From assembly GCA_945897365.1 (NCBI GenBank), contig CAMDFD010000004.1, forward strand, positions 124,001 through 188,000: a stretch of DNA of 64,000 bases. The letters are read 5' to 3'. The notes under the pieces are model-generated. The model saw only the letters and a program-made list of their open reading frames with translations. It ran no database searches and was not told where the DNA came from. Positions 45,558 through 55,331 of the stretch are shown in pieces; position 1 is the stretch's first letter, and each line of letters starts with the position of its first letter. The stretch comes from Bordetella parapertussis. Its GTDB lineage: Bacteria > Pseudomonadota > Gammaproteobacteria > Burkholderiales > Burkholderiaceae_B. Made by a program: the position numbers and the translations under genes.

Positions 45558-47354
45558 TTAACCCTGTTTGACTTCAGGCTGACGCAAACGGATGTGTAAT
45601 TCACGCAACTGCTTTTCATCCACAGGCGAGGGCGCTTGTGTGAGCAAGCACTGTGCACGCTGCGTCTTGGGGAAGGCAATCACATCACGAATCGACTCGG
45701 CACCGGTCATCATGGTGACAATACGATCCAGACCGAAGGCGATACCCCCGTGCGGAGGCGCGCCGTACTGCAACGCGTCGAGCAAGAAACCAAACTTAAG
45801 CTGTGCTTCTTCAGCGTCGATTTTGAGAGCACGGAACACCTTGCTCTGGACTTCTTCGCGGTGAATACGCACGGAGCCACCGCCGATCTCCCAGCCGTTG
45901 AGCACCATGTCGTAGGCTTTGGCGATTGCCTTGGACGGGTCAGTGGTGAGGAGATCTTCGTGACCGTCTTTTGGACTGGTAAAGGGATGGTGAGCGGCGA
46001 CGTAGCGATCAGCTTCTTCGTCGTATTCAAACATTGGAAAGTCCACGACCCACAGTGGCTTCCAGACGCTTTCAAACAACCCGTTGGCTTTGCCAAACTC
46101 GCTGTGGCCAATTTTGACGCGCAAGGCGCCAATAGCATCGTTGACGACTTTGGTACGATCCGCGCCAAAGAAAATCAAATCACCATTTTGTGCGCCTGTG
46201 CGTTTGACCATCTCGGCCAAGGCGACATCGTGGATATTTTTGACAATCGGAGACTGCAAACCATCGCGGCCGGCGGTGATGTCGTTGACCTTGATCCAGG
46301 CCAAACCTTTTGCACCGTAGATGGCGACAAACTTGGTGTAGTTGTCAATTTCGCTACGCGAAATTGCACCGCCACCAGGGATACGCAAAGCAACCACTCG
46401 GCTGCCTTCGGTGGTCGCGGCTTGTGCAAACACTTTAAAGTCCACGTCCTGCATCACATCCGTCAGATCGGTGAACTCAAGCTTGACGCGCAGGTCGGGC
46501 TTGTCCGAACCATAGAGACGCATGGCTTCGCTGTAGGCCATGATCGGAAAAGTTGCATCGAGCTCGACATTTTGTACAGCTTTAAAGACATGACGAATCA
46601 TTTCTTCAAAAATCGCACGGATCTCGGTCTCATTCAAAAACGATGTTTCGCAATCGATCTGGGTAAATTCAGGCTGACGATCAGCACGAAGATCTTCGTC
46701 GCGGAAACACTTTGTGATCTGGTAGTAACGATCAAAACCGGACACCATCAACATCTGTTTAAAGAGCTGGGGCGACTGGGGCAAGGCAAAGAACTCGCCC
46801 GCGTTAACGCGCGAGGGCACGAGATAGTCACGCGCACCTTCGGGTGTGCTCTTGGTGAGCATCGGTGTTTCGATATCGATAAAACCCAGTTGGTCGAGGA
46901 ACTTGCGCACCTCGATCGAGACGCGATAGCGCAACATCATGTTGCGTTGCATTTGACCGCGACGCAAATCCAACACGCGATGCGTTAAACGCGTCGTCTC
47001 GGAGAGATTTTCATCATCGAGCTGGAACGGTGGCGTGACCGACGGATTGAGAATCTCGACTTCGCGACACAGGATCTCGATTTCGCCTGAGGCCAGATCA
47101 GAATTGCTCGTGCCCGCGGGACGTTCGCGTACCAGACCGGTGATACGAATACAAAACTCGTTACGCAGGCGCTCGGCCGTGGCAAAGCCCTCAGCATTGT
47201 CAGGATCAAACACGATCTGGGCCAGACCCGCGCGGTCGCGCAGATCAATAAAAATCACGCCACCGTGATCGCGGCGGCGATGCACCCAACCAAATAGGGT
47301 GACGGTTTGACCAAGGTGGTCACGACAAACCTGACCGGTGTAGCAGGTACGCAT
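45558..47354 (-). CDS. aspS: Aspartyl-tRNA synthetase
   Basis: 598 aa from ATG 47354 (MRTCYTGQV); an upstream frame extension to 47390 has no support. N-terminal OB-fold anticodon domain ([18 protein letters not shown]), class II motif 2 [18 protein letters not shown], the bacterial GAD insertion, and motif 3 [13 protein letters not shown]. Charges tRNA-Asp; in bacteria without asparaginyl-tRNA synthetase this type also charges tRNA-Asn. Confidence 0.95.
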   Translation of the reverse strand: MRTCYTGQVCRDHLGQTVTLFGWVHRRRDHGGVIFIDLRDRAGLAQIVFDPDNAEGFATAERLRNEFCIRITGLVRERPAGTSNSDLASGEIEILCREVEILNPSVTPPFQLDDENLSETTRLTHRVLDLRRGQMQRNMMLRYRVSIEVRKFLDQLGFIDIETPMLTKSTPEGARDYLVPSRVNAGEFFALPQSPQLFKQMLMVSGFDRYYQITKCFRDEDLRADRQPEFTQIDCETSFLNETEIRAIFEEMIRHVFKAVQNVELDATFPIMAYSEAMRLYGSDKPDLRVKLEFTDLTDVMQDVDFKVFAQAATTEGSRVVALRIPGGGAISRSEIDNYTKFVAIYGAKGLAWIKVNDITAGRDGLQSPIVKNIHDVALAEMVKRTGAQNGDLIFFGADRTKVVNDAIGALRVKIGHSEFGKANGLFESVWKPLWVVDFPMFEYDEEADRYVAAHHPFTSPKDGHEDLLTTDPSKAIAKAYDMVLNGWEIGGGSVRIHREEVQSKVFRALKIDAEEAQLKFGFLLDALQYGAPPHGGIAFGLDRIVTMMTGAESIRDVIAFPKTQRAQCLLTQAPSPVDEKQLRELHIRLRQPEVKQG

Positions 47355-47440
47355 GCAAACTCCAAAAGATCGTACAAATAGATCTGACAAAAATTAATCG
47401 GTAAATTCGTTAAAACCGTGACAACATGACAACTTAGATA

Positions 47441-48073
47441 TTACTCATTTGGCGGCCAAGGCTTTTTTTTTGCAGCCGCTGTGTTTGGTGCTGGCGCCAC
47501 GACACCCATCGAAACAATGTATTTCAAGGCGGCATCGACCGACATCTCCAAGGGCTGAACCTCGCTGCGCGGCATCATCAGAAAAAAACCTGAGGTCGGG
47601 TTGGGCGTCGTAGGTATGTAAATACTCACATGCTCGCCGGGGAGCAAGCTTGCAACCTCTCCGCTCGGCGCCCCCGTCAACAAACCAATGGTCCAGCAAC
47701 CCTGACGCGGATACTGCACCAGCACAGCTTGGCGGAAAGCCTGCCCGTTTGGCGCAAGCAGCGTGTCGCTGACTTGCTTGACCGAGTTGTAGATCGAGCG
47801 CACGAGAGGAATACGACCGAGAATGTTTTCCCAGAGCTGGACAATCCCGCGACCCAGAAAATTAGCCGCGAGGATGCCCGTGACGAGAACAACCGCGATC
47901 ACAACGGCGACTCTAAAGCCTGGAATATCGCGCCCAAAGAGCGCCTGGGGTGACAAAAATGCCGGCACTACACTTTCGAGCGTGCTGACCGCAAGGCCCA
48001 ACACCCAAAGAGTGATGACCAACGGCACCCAAATCAGCAAACCTGTAATGAAGTACTTTTTAAAGGATCGCAT
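47441..48073 (-). CDS. DUF502-family membrane protein
   Basis: 210 aa. Two N-terminal membrane helices (about 7-28 and 55-75) and the conserved core IPLVRSIYNSVKQVSDTLL and PTTPNPTSGFFLMMPRSEV define DUF502. Function unknown. Co-directional with fmdB and aspS. Confidence 0.88.
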   Translation of the reverse strand: MRSFKKYFITGLLIWVPLVITLWVLGLAVSTLESVVPAFLSPQALFGRDIPGFRVAVVIAVVLVTGILAANFLGRGIVQLWENILGRIPLVRSIYNSVKQVSDTLLAPNGQAFRQAVLVQYPRQGCWTIGLLTGAPSGEVASLLPGEHVSIYIPTTPNPTSGFFLMMPRSEVQPLEMSVDAALKYIVSMGVVAPAPNTAAAKKKPWPPNE

Positions 48074-48121
48074 AATGAGGGTGGGCTTTAAGTAAACGCT
48101 GACGTGTGGTTTTCAACGGCC

Positions 48122-48565
48122 TCAAGCCGCCGAACCACCCGCAGCAGGCTTGCTCGGCGAGGACGTCGGGCTTGAAGGGGTTGTGGAACTTGAGGCGCCA
48201 GAAGTGCTGGTGGAGGTGCTGGAAGCCGTCGTTGAAGCAGGTGCAGCCGCAGAGCCATTAGAAGTGCTCGATGCGCCCGCTGCGCTCTCCGAACCCGTCG
48301 AAGCAGATGACGCAGCACCATCGGTCGCCGTCGCAGCGGGTGAGGGCTCGCTTGTCTTTGCGCTGCCCTTGTCACCGCCGCCGTTATTACGAAAATCAGT
48401 GACATACCAGCCGGAGCCTTTAAGCTGAAAGCCCGCGGCGGTGACCTGTTTGGCGTAGGTCTCCTGATGGCATTCGGGGCAGACCGTTAAGGGCTTGTCT
48501 GAAATCTTTTGCAGCGCGTCTTGGGCATGACCACAAGCGGTGCATTTATAAGCGTAGATAGGCAC
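48122..48565 (-). CDS. FmdB-family zinc-ribbon protein with Ser/Ala/Thr-rich tail
   Basis: 147 aa. Residues 1-60 are the FmdB zinc ribbon: MPIYAYKCTACGHAQD, CPEC, and the FQLKGSGWYVTDFR block that ends the conserved part. Residues 72-147 are almost entirely Ser, Ala, Thr, Pro and Gly, a low-complexity tail whose composition varies widely in this family. Possible regulatory role; not established. Confidence 0.87.
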   Translation of the reverse strand: MPIYAYKCTACGHAQDALQKISDKPLTVCPECHQETYAKQVTAAGFQLKGSGWYVTDFRNNGGGDKGSAKTSEPSPAATATDGAASSASTGSESAAGASSTSNGSAAAPASTTASSTSTSTSGASSSTTPSSPTSSPSKPAAGGSAA

Positions 48566-48689
48566 GATGAAACTCTTGGACGCGAAAACGATGGAAAGCT
48601 TTGTATTTTAACGGCTTTTCAGCCGAAACCCTCAGTAAATACGTCGCTAACTCTGTTTTCACGCCCGCTTCATCGTGCAATCCTGCCTT

Positions 48690-50105
48690 TTAGAGGCCGA
48701 GCGATGACAAATCAGGGCGTTTCAAGTGCCACTGCGTCGCCGCCTGGAAAGCCATTCCGATCGTCACCAAGGTACCATCGTCAAATGGCTTGCCCAGCAA
48801 CTGTGCGCCCAGCGGCATGCCGTTATCAGCAAAACCAGCCGGCAAGGACATCCCCGAGCAGCCCATGTAATTACCGGCACGAGTAAAGGCGGCCATCGGC
48901 GTCTTGGACTCGTCCACCTCGGTCAGTGAGCACGCACCAATGGGTGCGCTTGGCGACAACAATGCATCAACATTGCTCATCCAGTCGGACCAGGCCGCAA
49001 TCGTCTGGCGGTGATGCGCGATCGCGTCGATATAGTCAGCGCCGGAAATTTTTCGACCAGACTGCACGCGCTTGCGCACAAACTCACCAAACGGACGCTC
49101 AGCATCATCGATATAGGCACGATGGATCGCATAGGCCTCGGAGGCAATAATCTGCCCGTTGCGCAACATCATGTCGTTGAAATCAAACGGGAAGGGCTTT
49201 TCAATCACTTGAGCACCCAAGTCGACCAGCACGCGACGCGTGTCATCGAGCATCTTGACCACATCCTGACCCAAGGCAATTGGATAGTGCTCAGGCGGAA
49301 ACATCGCGATACGGAAACCCGCCAACGGCTTGGGACCTGCCGCAGGTGCTTTCCAGTGAAACATTGGACGGTTGCAGCTGGTGGGATCGAGTGGGTCCTC
49401 ACCCGCCATCAAAGCGGTCAAGATCGCTGAGTCCTGCACATCGCGCGTCATCGGACCAATCGAATCCAGGGTCCCGGACAAGGCCAGCGCGCCATGCAAG
49501 CTAATCAGACCACGGGTGGTTTTCTGACCGGTGATACCATTGAGTGCGGCGGGAATACGGACCGAACCGCCCGTATCCGAACCGAGCGCAGCGGGTGCAA
49601 GAGCCGCGGCAACCGCCACGCCTGAACCGCTCGAAGAACCACCCGGCACGCGCTGTGTCTTGAGGTCCCAGGGATTCCAGGGCGTGCCCATCACCGGGTT
49701 GGTACCCCAACCACCAAAGGCAAACTCGACCATGTGAACCTTACCCAAAGTCACCATGCCGGCGCGCATCAGGCGCTCGACAGCTGTACATGTCGTGGGG
49801 CTGCGACGATTAATCCAGTCCTGAGAGCCCCCCGTCGTGATTTGTCCCTCGATTTCACATAAATCCTTGACCGCCAGGGGCAAACCATCGACTGGGCTCA
49901 AGGTGTAGCCCGCAGCACGACGCAAGTCCGCAGCACGCGCTTGCTGTAGCGCGCTTTCTTCGTTCACGCTCACGTAGGCATGAAGCTTGCCGTTGGCTTT
50001 TTGAATGCGGGTCAAGTACTCCCGTGTAATGTCTTCCGAGCTGTATTTTTTTTGCTGCAGACCCTGGGCCAGCTGGGTGAGGGATGAAAAAGCGAGATCG
50101 GACAT
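48690..50105 (-). CDS. Amidase signature family hydrolase
   Basis: 471 aa. The Ser-cisSer-Lys triad elements are visible: Lys in LPLAVKDLCEIEG, and PGGSSSGSGVAVAAALAP...GSDTGGSVRIPA. Hydrolyses an amide or related bond; may act on an aryl or acyl amide. Followed downstream of a GMC oxidoreductase gene on the same strand, with about 80 bp between, so co-transcription is possible. Confidence 0.9.
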   Translation of the reverse strand: MSDLAFSSLTQLAQGLQQKKYSSEDITREYLTRIQKANGKLHAYVSVNEESALQQARAADLRRAAGYTLSPVDGLPLAVKDLCEIEGQITTGGSQDWINRRSPTTCTAVERLMRAGMVTLGKVHMVEFAFGGWGTNPVMGTPWNPWDLKTQRVPGGSSSGSGVAVAAALAPAALGSDTGGSVRIPAALNGITGQKTTRGLISLHGALALSGTLDSIGPMTRDVQDSAILTALMAGEDPLDPTSCNRPMFHWKAPAAGPKPLAGFRIAMFPPEHYPIALGQDVVKMLDDTRRVLVDLGAQVIEKPFPFDFNDMMLRNGQIIASEAYAIHRAYIDDAERPFGEFVRKRVQSGRKISGADYIDAIAHHRQTIAAWSDWMSNVDALLSPSAPIGACSLTEVDESKTPMAAFTRAGNYMGCSGMSLPAGFADNGMPLGAQLLGKPFDDGTLVTIGMAFQAATQWHLKRPDLSSLGL

Positions 50106-50187
50106 AGTGCCTCCGTAAAATGGCTGGTCGTCGATTGTGATTAAAAGGTCATGCTTAAGATTCTGTACCTAGATAGGTGTTTTGTAA

Positions 50188-51819
50188 TCAGATATTTTGT
50201 AAAAGAATCAGTCTGGCCGCTTTTTCCGCGATCATCATCGTGGGCGAATTGGTGTTGCCAGAAGTGATCGTTGGCATGATCGAGGCATCCGCCACACGAA
50301 TCCCGGTTAATCCGTGAACGCGCAACGCATCGTCCACAACCGCCATCGCATCGTGACCCATTTTGCACGTCCCAACCGGATGAAAAATCGTGGTGCCAAT
50401 ATCGCCCGCGGCTTGGGCAAGCGCCTCTTCTGTATCCTGCGCACCGTGCGCATCGAAGGTGATGCCGGGTTTAATTTCCACAGGTTTGAACCGGGCCAAT
50501 GCCGACTGTCCGACAATGCGACGCGTTAGCCTAATGCTATCTGCTGCGACATGTCGATCCTCCGCCGTTGATAAATAGTTACAAAGAATTTCAGGTGCCT
50601 GTGCCGTATCAGGCGACACAATATTGACATGGCCTCGACTGGTCGGACGCACGTTACAGATCGATGCGGTAAACGCAGGAAAATCATGCAGCGGCTCGCC
50701 GAAACGCTCGAGCGACAACGGCTGGACGTGGTACTCGACGTTGGCACGCGACTGCTCAGGCCCAGACTTGGCAAATACACCTAGCTGCGAGGGTGCCATA
50801 CTCATCGGACCGCGACGCGTCAACAGATACTCCAATCCAATCCGCGCCTTGCCGAGCCAAGAGTTGGCCAAGGTGTTGAGCGTACGCGCGCCCTCAATGC
50901 GATAAATCATGCGCAACTGAAGATGATCCTGCAAGTTTTGACCGATGCCAGGCAAGTCATGCACTAGCGGGACACCCAAAGGACCCAACACCTTTGCAGG
51001 ACCAAGGCCCGAGGCTTGCAAAATTTGTGGCGTACCAATCGCACCGGCCGCCATCACGACCTCGCGATGCGATTGGGCAACATGAACCTCGCCCTCACGG
51101 ATGAATTCGACGCCCGTCACGCGCTTGCCTTGCATGGACAAACGTGTGGTGCGTGCGCCCGTCAGTACGGTCAAATTGCGACGGTGTTTGATCGGCCGCA
51201 AAAAAGCCTTGGACGTATTCCAGCGAAAACCGGCGCGTTGATTCACCTCGAAATAGCTACTGCCCTCGTTGTCACCGCGATTGAAATCTGGTGTTGGTGC
51301 GATCCCGGCCTGGGCAGCCGCATCCCGAAACGCATCGAGGATCTCCCAGGACAAGCGAGCGGGCTCAACGCGCCACTCGCCACCGGCGCCATGAAAAGGG
51401 CTCGCGCCGGCGTGATGGTCTTCCATGCCTTTAAACAAAGGCAAAACATCGTCCCAACCCCAACCCGTATTGCCAAGCGCCGCCCAACCGTCGTAGTCCG
51501 CGCTCTGACCACGCATATAAATCATGCCGTTAATCGAAGAGCAACCTCCCAACACACGACCGCGTGGATAACCGAGCTCACGCCCATTGAGCCCGGGATC
51601 GGCTTTGGTGCGATAACACCAGTCCGTGCGAGGATTACCGATGCAGTACAAATACCCGACGGGGATATGAATCCAGTGCCAGTTGTCCGGCCCGCCCGCT
51701 TCGAGTAACAACACACGATTATTTGGATCCGCAGAAAGGCGATTCGCTAATAGACACCCAGCAGACCCTGCGCCAACGATGACGTAGTCAAACTCAAGAA
51801 GATGTGTTGTTGTGCTCAT
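50188..51819 (-). CDS. GMC-family FAD-dependent oxidoreductase (choline/alcohol dehydrogenase type)
   Basis: 543 aa from ATG 51819; a longer frame to 51873 lies inside the upstream gene. FAD-binding VIVGAGSAGCLLANRL, the GMC signature GGCSSINGMIYMRG and C-terminal HPVGTCKMG with TSGNTNSPT. Oxidises an alcohol to an aldehyde. The start overlaps the upstream gene's stop (ATGA), so the two are coupled. Confidence 0.92.
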   Translation of the reverse strand: MSTTTHLLEFDYVIVGAGSAGCLLANRLSADPNNRVLLLEAGGPDNWHWIHIPVGYLYCIGNPRTDWCYRTKADPGLNGRELGYPRGRVLGGCSSINGMIYMRGQSADYDGWAALGNTGWGWDDVLPLFKGMEDHHAGASPFHGAGGEWRVEPARLSWEILDAFRDAAAQAGIAPTPDFNRGDNEGSSYFEVNQRAGFRWNTSKAFLRPIKHRRNLTVLTGARTTRLSMQGKRVTGVEFIREGEVHVAQSHREVVMAAGAIGTPQILQASGLGPAKVLGPLGVPLVHDLPGIGQNLQDHLQLRMIYRIEGARTLNTLANSWLGKARIGLEYLLTRRGPMSMAPSQLGVFAKSGPEQSRANVEYHVQPLSLERFGEPLHDFPAFTASICNVRPTSRGHVNIVSPDTAQAPEILCNYLSTAEDRHVAADSIRLTRRIVGQSALARFKPVEIKPGITFDAHGAQDTEEALAQAAGDIGTTIFHPVGTCKMGHDAMAVVDDALRVHGLTGIRVADASIMPTITSGNTNSPTMMIAEKAARLILLQNI

Positions 51820-52310
51820 CGAATACCAAAAACCGAATCGAGATAAATATGGCACAGCGTCTCCATGCCGCATTGATCTTTTACATCAAAGCGCGCTGCA
51901 ATGGGGCTGTCAACGTCCCAAACTCCGATCAAACGACCCTGGTGAACCAGCGGCACCACGATTTCTGAACGCGAAGCCGCATCACAAGCGATATGCCCGG
52001 GAAAAGCATGCACATCTGGAACCAGCTGCGTGCGACGCGTAGTCGCTGCGGCACCGCACACACCACGCTCGAGCTGGATACGTAAACAAGCCGGCTTTCC
52101 CTGAAACGGTCCAAGCACAAGCTCGGTGCCATCAAAAAAATAAAACCCTGCCCAATTGAGGTCTGGCAGGGCGTGCATGACTAACGCAGATAAATTTGCG
52201 GCATTGGCGATCCGGTCCGACTCCCCCTCCACCAACACCCGCGCCTGTTGGGCAAGCTGCTGATATTGCTCGTTTTTAGACAAATGCGTAAGAGAGGGGG
52301 CATCGAACAT
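51816..52310 (-). CDS. msrC: GAF-domain free methionine-(R)-sulfoxide reductase (fRMsr)
   Basis: 164 aa, the full family length. GAF fold with NWAGFYFF, LERGVCGAAA and HIACDAASRSEIVVPL, the last two carrying the conserved Cys residues used in catalysis. Reduces free Met-R-SO. It overlaps the GMC oxidoreductase gene by 4 bp, an odd pairing with no evident link in function. Confidence 0.88.
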   Translation of the reverse strand: MFDAPSLTHLSKNEQYQQLAQQARVLVEGESDRIANAANLSALVMHALPDLNWAGFYFFDGTELVLGPFQGKPACLRIQLERGVCGAAATTRRTQLVPDVHAFPGHIACDAASRSEIVVPLVHQGRLIGVWDVDSPIAARFDVKDQCGMETLCHIYLDSVFGIR

Positions 52311-52441
52311 GGTCGTTTCGCTAAAAGAGGAATCGTATGCCGATTTTAGCCAGCTTGAATCTCTAGACAGGGATGAGGCCTCACGCCATAATGTGGAACA
52401 CTAGCTCATATATTGAACTGTGATCATTGAAACCGCCCCTC

Positions 52442-53239
52442 ATGAATACCGCCTCACCCGCCAATAAATCAGGCACCCAAGTGGTTCAACGCGTCGCCGC
52501 CCTCATGCGTGGTGTGTCCGCCCGCAATCGCGTTGGTGCCCGACTCATCGATCTCTGCACGGAAATCAACATCGAGCGCCCGACTGCGCACAGGATCTTG
52601 CAAGGTTTGGTGTCCGAAGGATTGATCCGTCAGGACGAGTCCACAAAGCGGTATTTCCTGGGTAATGTGATCTACGAGATGGGCTTAGCCGCCAGTCCTC
52701 GCACCAATATGCGCGATCTTTGTCACTCCCACTTACAACAAATCGCGCAATCCACGGGCGATACCGTCTTTTTGACCATCCGCGCGGGGTTTGACGGTGT
52801 ATGCATCGATCGCGCCGAGGGTGCGTTTCCAATCAAGGTCTTTGTCCTCGAGGTCGGACGTCGTCGCCCCATCAATATTGGTGGCGGTGCCATTGCGATC
52901 CTGAGCTTTCTGGATGACAACGAGATCGAGCGCATTCTCAAAATCAACAAAGACCGTAGCGTGGAAAAGTTCGCCAATTATTCCGAGGCCGAGGTCCGCA
53001 AAAACATCGTGCGCGCGCGCGGCCGCGGCTACGTCGTCAGCGACGTCGTCGAGTTGCCCGGCGTACGCACCATCGCCGTCCCCATCTTCGACAAAAACAA
53101 CCATCCCGTCGCCGCGATCAGTGTTTCAACCTTGAGCACCCGCTTGGACAAAGATCGCACAGAACTGGTCCTTGATTGCCTCAACAAAGCCATCGCACAG
53201 ATTCAACCAAACTTGTTAAATATTGAAACAGAGAATTAA
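52442..53239 (+). CDS. IclR-family transcriptional regulator
   Basis: 265 aa from ATG 52442. Winged helix near the N-terminus (LIDLCTEINIERPTAHRILQGLVSEGLIR) and an effector-binding domain with the PGVRTIAVPIFD block. Divergent from the fRMsr-GMC-amidase set with about 130 bp between, so it may control that set; effector unknown. Confidence 0.88.
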   Translation: MNTASPANKSGTQVVQRVAALMRGVSARNRVGARLIDLCTEINIERPTAHRILQGLVSEGLIRQDESTKRYFLGNVIYEMGLAASPRTNMRDLCHSHLQQIAQSTGDTVFLTIRAGFDGVCIDRAEGAFPIKVFVLEVGRRRPINIGGGAIAILSFLDDNEIERILKINKDRSVEKFANYSEAEVRKNIVRARGRGYVVSDVVELPGVRTIAVPIFDKNNHPVAAISVSTLSTRLDKDRTELVLDCLNKAIAQIQPNLLNIETEN

Positions 53240-53312
53240 ATGCGATAGGTGAGACAAAGCTGCTTCGCCTAAAATGTAAGGCACGACTACCTGATTATTA
53301 GGGTGTTAGCCT

Positions 53313-53645
53313 TTGCCACAATTTATTGATCTATATGCTTTGGAAAAAGCCATCGCTCGCGTGGATGAAGGGCTCACTCGATATCTATCTGCTCCTGGCG
53401 ATCTGCAATTGCAGGATGGATTGATGCTTCGCCTAGCAGGCGTTTATGAACTGATTGAACATGCGATTAACCAAGGTCTGACTACAACGACAAATCAAGA
53501 CTGGCTTGTCTTTCACGAAATGTATCGCAATACAAAACAATCCTATGACGATGCTGCAGCTGCTGAAGCTTTAAAAGAAATTCCAAATTTTTTACGCGAA
53601 GCTCACGCATTAGTCAGCGAACTGTCATCGCCTTTAAAGACATAG
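53313..53645 (+). CDS. HepT/HI0074-like antitoxin-system protein, shortened and degenerate
   Basis: 110 aa from TTG 53313; no ATG is available in frame. The N half (LEKAIARVDEGLTRYL ... DGLMLRLAGVYEL) and C half (YDDAAAAEALKEIPNFL) resemble the nucleotidyltransferase substrate-binding fold of HepT/HI0074, usually about 135-140 aa, but a middle helix of some 25 residues seems missing. The HepT catalytic RX4HXY motif reads RNTKQSY: no His. The usual MntA/MNT partner gene is absent on both sides. Probably a decayed orphan. Confidence 0.55.
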   Translation: MPQFIDLYALEKAIARVDEGLTRYLSAPGDLQLQDGLMLRLAGVYELIEHAINQGLTTTTNQDWLVFHEMYRNTKQSYDDAAAAEALKEIPNFLREAHALVSELSSPLKT

Positions 53646-53651
53646 CCTCAA

Positions 53652-54884
53652 TCAAGACCGCTCACCCAACCAACTCAATACCCCTTTCGCCGTCGCATGC
53701 CCCGACGCCATAACGCCGTTTAACAAGTAACCCCCTGTAGGCGCCTCCCAATCCAGCATCTCACCCGCACAAAACACACCTGACAAGTTTTTCAACATGC
53801 TGTGTGCGGTCAGCCCCTCGAACTGGACACCGCCCGCCGTGCTGATGGCCTCATCAATTGGACGACACGCACTCAACACGATTGGCAGATTTTTAATGCC
53901 GTACGCGAGCTTTTGTGGGTCGTTAAAGACCTCGACGGACAGACGCTCACGCAAGAGCGCCGCACGCACACCCTGCAAGCCAAGTCGCGTGCGCAAATGC
54001 GAAGACATTGAACGCGTGCCGCGTGCGCGCGACACTTCGTCCAATACGCGCTGAGGACTATGGTCTGGCAACAAGTCCAACAACAAGGTTGCCTTGCCGC
54101 GCGTCAAAATCCGATCGCGTAACGCGGCCGACAAGGCATAAATCGCGCCACCCTCAAGTCCGTGCTGCGTCACCATACATTCACCACGCAAAGGTGCAGC
54201 CTTGCTGCCCTCAATGCGAAACTGCGCAGGCTTAATCGGCTCGCCCGCACACTTTTCCAGAAAATGCGTGGACCACTTTGTCTCAAAACCACCATTGCTC
54301 GGCAACAAGGGGCTCAACGGTACGCCCCGCTCTTTGAGCCAGGGCCACCAAGCACCATCGGAGCCAAGCCTGGACCAGCTCCCACCCCCAAGCGCCAAAA
54401 CCGTGGCATCAGGCGCGATCGTGATCTCGCCCTTAGGTGTATCGAATCGCAACTGCTGCGTATCATCCCAACCTAACCAACGATGACGCATCAAGAAGTG
54501 CACGCCCTCGACCCGCAAACGATGCATCCACGCACGCAATAAAGGCGCGGCCTTCATTTCATGGGGAAACACACGCCCCGACGAACCCACAAAGGTCTCG
54601 ATCCCGAGTGCCTGCACCCACGCACGCAAGGCCTCAGCATCAAACTGCTCAAGCATGCGTCCCATTTCCGGCGCACGGGCACCATAGCGGGTAACAAATT
54701 GATCAGAGGGTTCGGAGTGGGTGATGTTGAGCCCACCCCGTCCCGCCATCAGGAACTTGCGGCCTACCGAAGGCTTTGCCTCATAGACCCGCACTGTCAT
54801 GCCCTCTCGAACCAGCGTTTCCGCAGCCATTAAACCTGCGGGACCTGCTCCGATGACGGCAATGACAAAACTCTTTTTTGACAT
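53652..54884 (-). CDS. HI0933-family FAD/NAD(P)-dependent flavoprotein
   Basis: 410 aa. N-terminal FAD motif VIGAGPAGLMAAETL, then GRKFLMAGRGGLNITHSE, the family signature; C-terminal GVFCAGEMLDWEAPTGGYLL closes the FAD site. Related enzymes include BaiN-type reductases; substrate unknown. ATG overlaps the RidA stop (TAATG). Confidence 0.9.
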   Translation of the reverse strand: MSKKSFVIAVIGAGPAGLMAAETLVREGMTVRVYEAKPSVGRKFLMAGRGGLNITHSEPSDQFVTRYGARAPEMGRMLEQFDAEALRAWVQALGIETFVGSSGRVFPHEMKAAPLLRAWMHRLRVEGVHFLMRHRWLGWDDTQQLRFDTPKGEITIAPDATVLALGGGSWSRLGSDGAWWPWLKERGVPLSPLLPSNGGFETKWSTHFLEKCAGEPIKPAQFRIEGSKAAPLRGECMVTQHGLEGGAIYALSAALRDRILTRGKATLLLDLLPDHSPQRVLDEVSRARGTRSMSSHLRTRLGLQGVRAALLRERLSVEVFNDPQKLAYGIKNLPIVLSACRPIDEAISTAGGVQFEGLTAHSMLKNLSGVFCAGEMLDWEAPTGGYLLNGVMASGHATAKGVLSWLGERS

Positions 54885-55237
54885 TACTTTTTAGCCGCAG
54901 ACACGATGACTTCAACCAGCAAGTCAGGCGCCGCCAATTTGACCTCGCCTGTCGCACGCGTTGGCAATGCATTTTTAGGCGCCCACTCGGCCCACACTGA
55001 ATTCATGCCTTCAAAGTCCTTGGTGATGTCTTTCAACCAAATCTGTACAGTCAGCAGGTGATGTTTGTCTGTCCCAGCGCTCGCCAGATGACCATCAATT
55101 TTTGCAAACACGTCGCGCGTCTGCGCCACAACGTCACCTTTAACACTCGAAGTAATGCCTGCGACATACACGGTGTCACCATGCACCACAACACGGCTCA
55201 AACGCTCGTTAGAGTCAATGCGAGTAATTACACCCAT
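54884..55237 (-). CDS. RidA/YjgF-family protein
   Basis: 117 aa. The ending TRATGEVKLAAPDLLVEVIV carries the conserved Arg and Glu of the enamine/imine deaminase site, and VYVAGITS is the N-terminal strand. Likely clears reactive enamine intermediates. Coupled to the flavoprotein by a 1-bp overlap. Confidence 0.9.
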   Translation of the reverse strand: MGVITRIDSNERLSRVVVHGDTVYVAGITSSVKGDVVAQTRDVFAKIDGHLASAGTDKHHLLTVQIWLKDITKDFEGMNSVWAEWAPKNALPTRATGEVKLAAPDLLVEVIVSAAKK

Positions 55238-55331
55238 GTTTATTCTCCTGATTAATTAAAAATAAAGACAAAGTAAAAGCTAAAAGTCAGTGTAGCTGTA
55301 ATATTTACGCAAAGATAAAACCGAGACAACA

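Noticed and set aside
45636..46988. A 450-codon open frame antisense to aspS
   Set aside because: It runs exactly opposite a fully conserved tRNA synthetase and resembles no family; such long antisense frames arise from codon bias.
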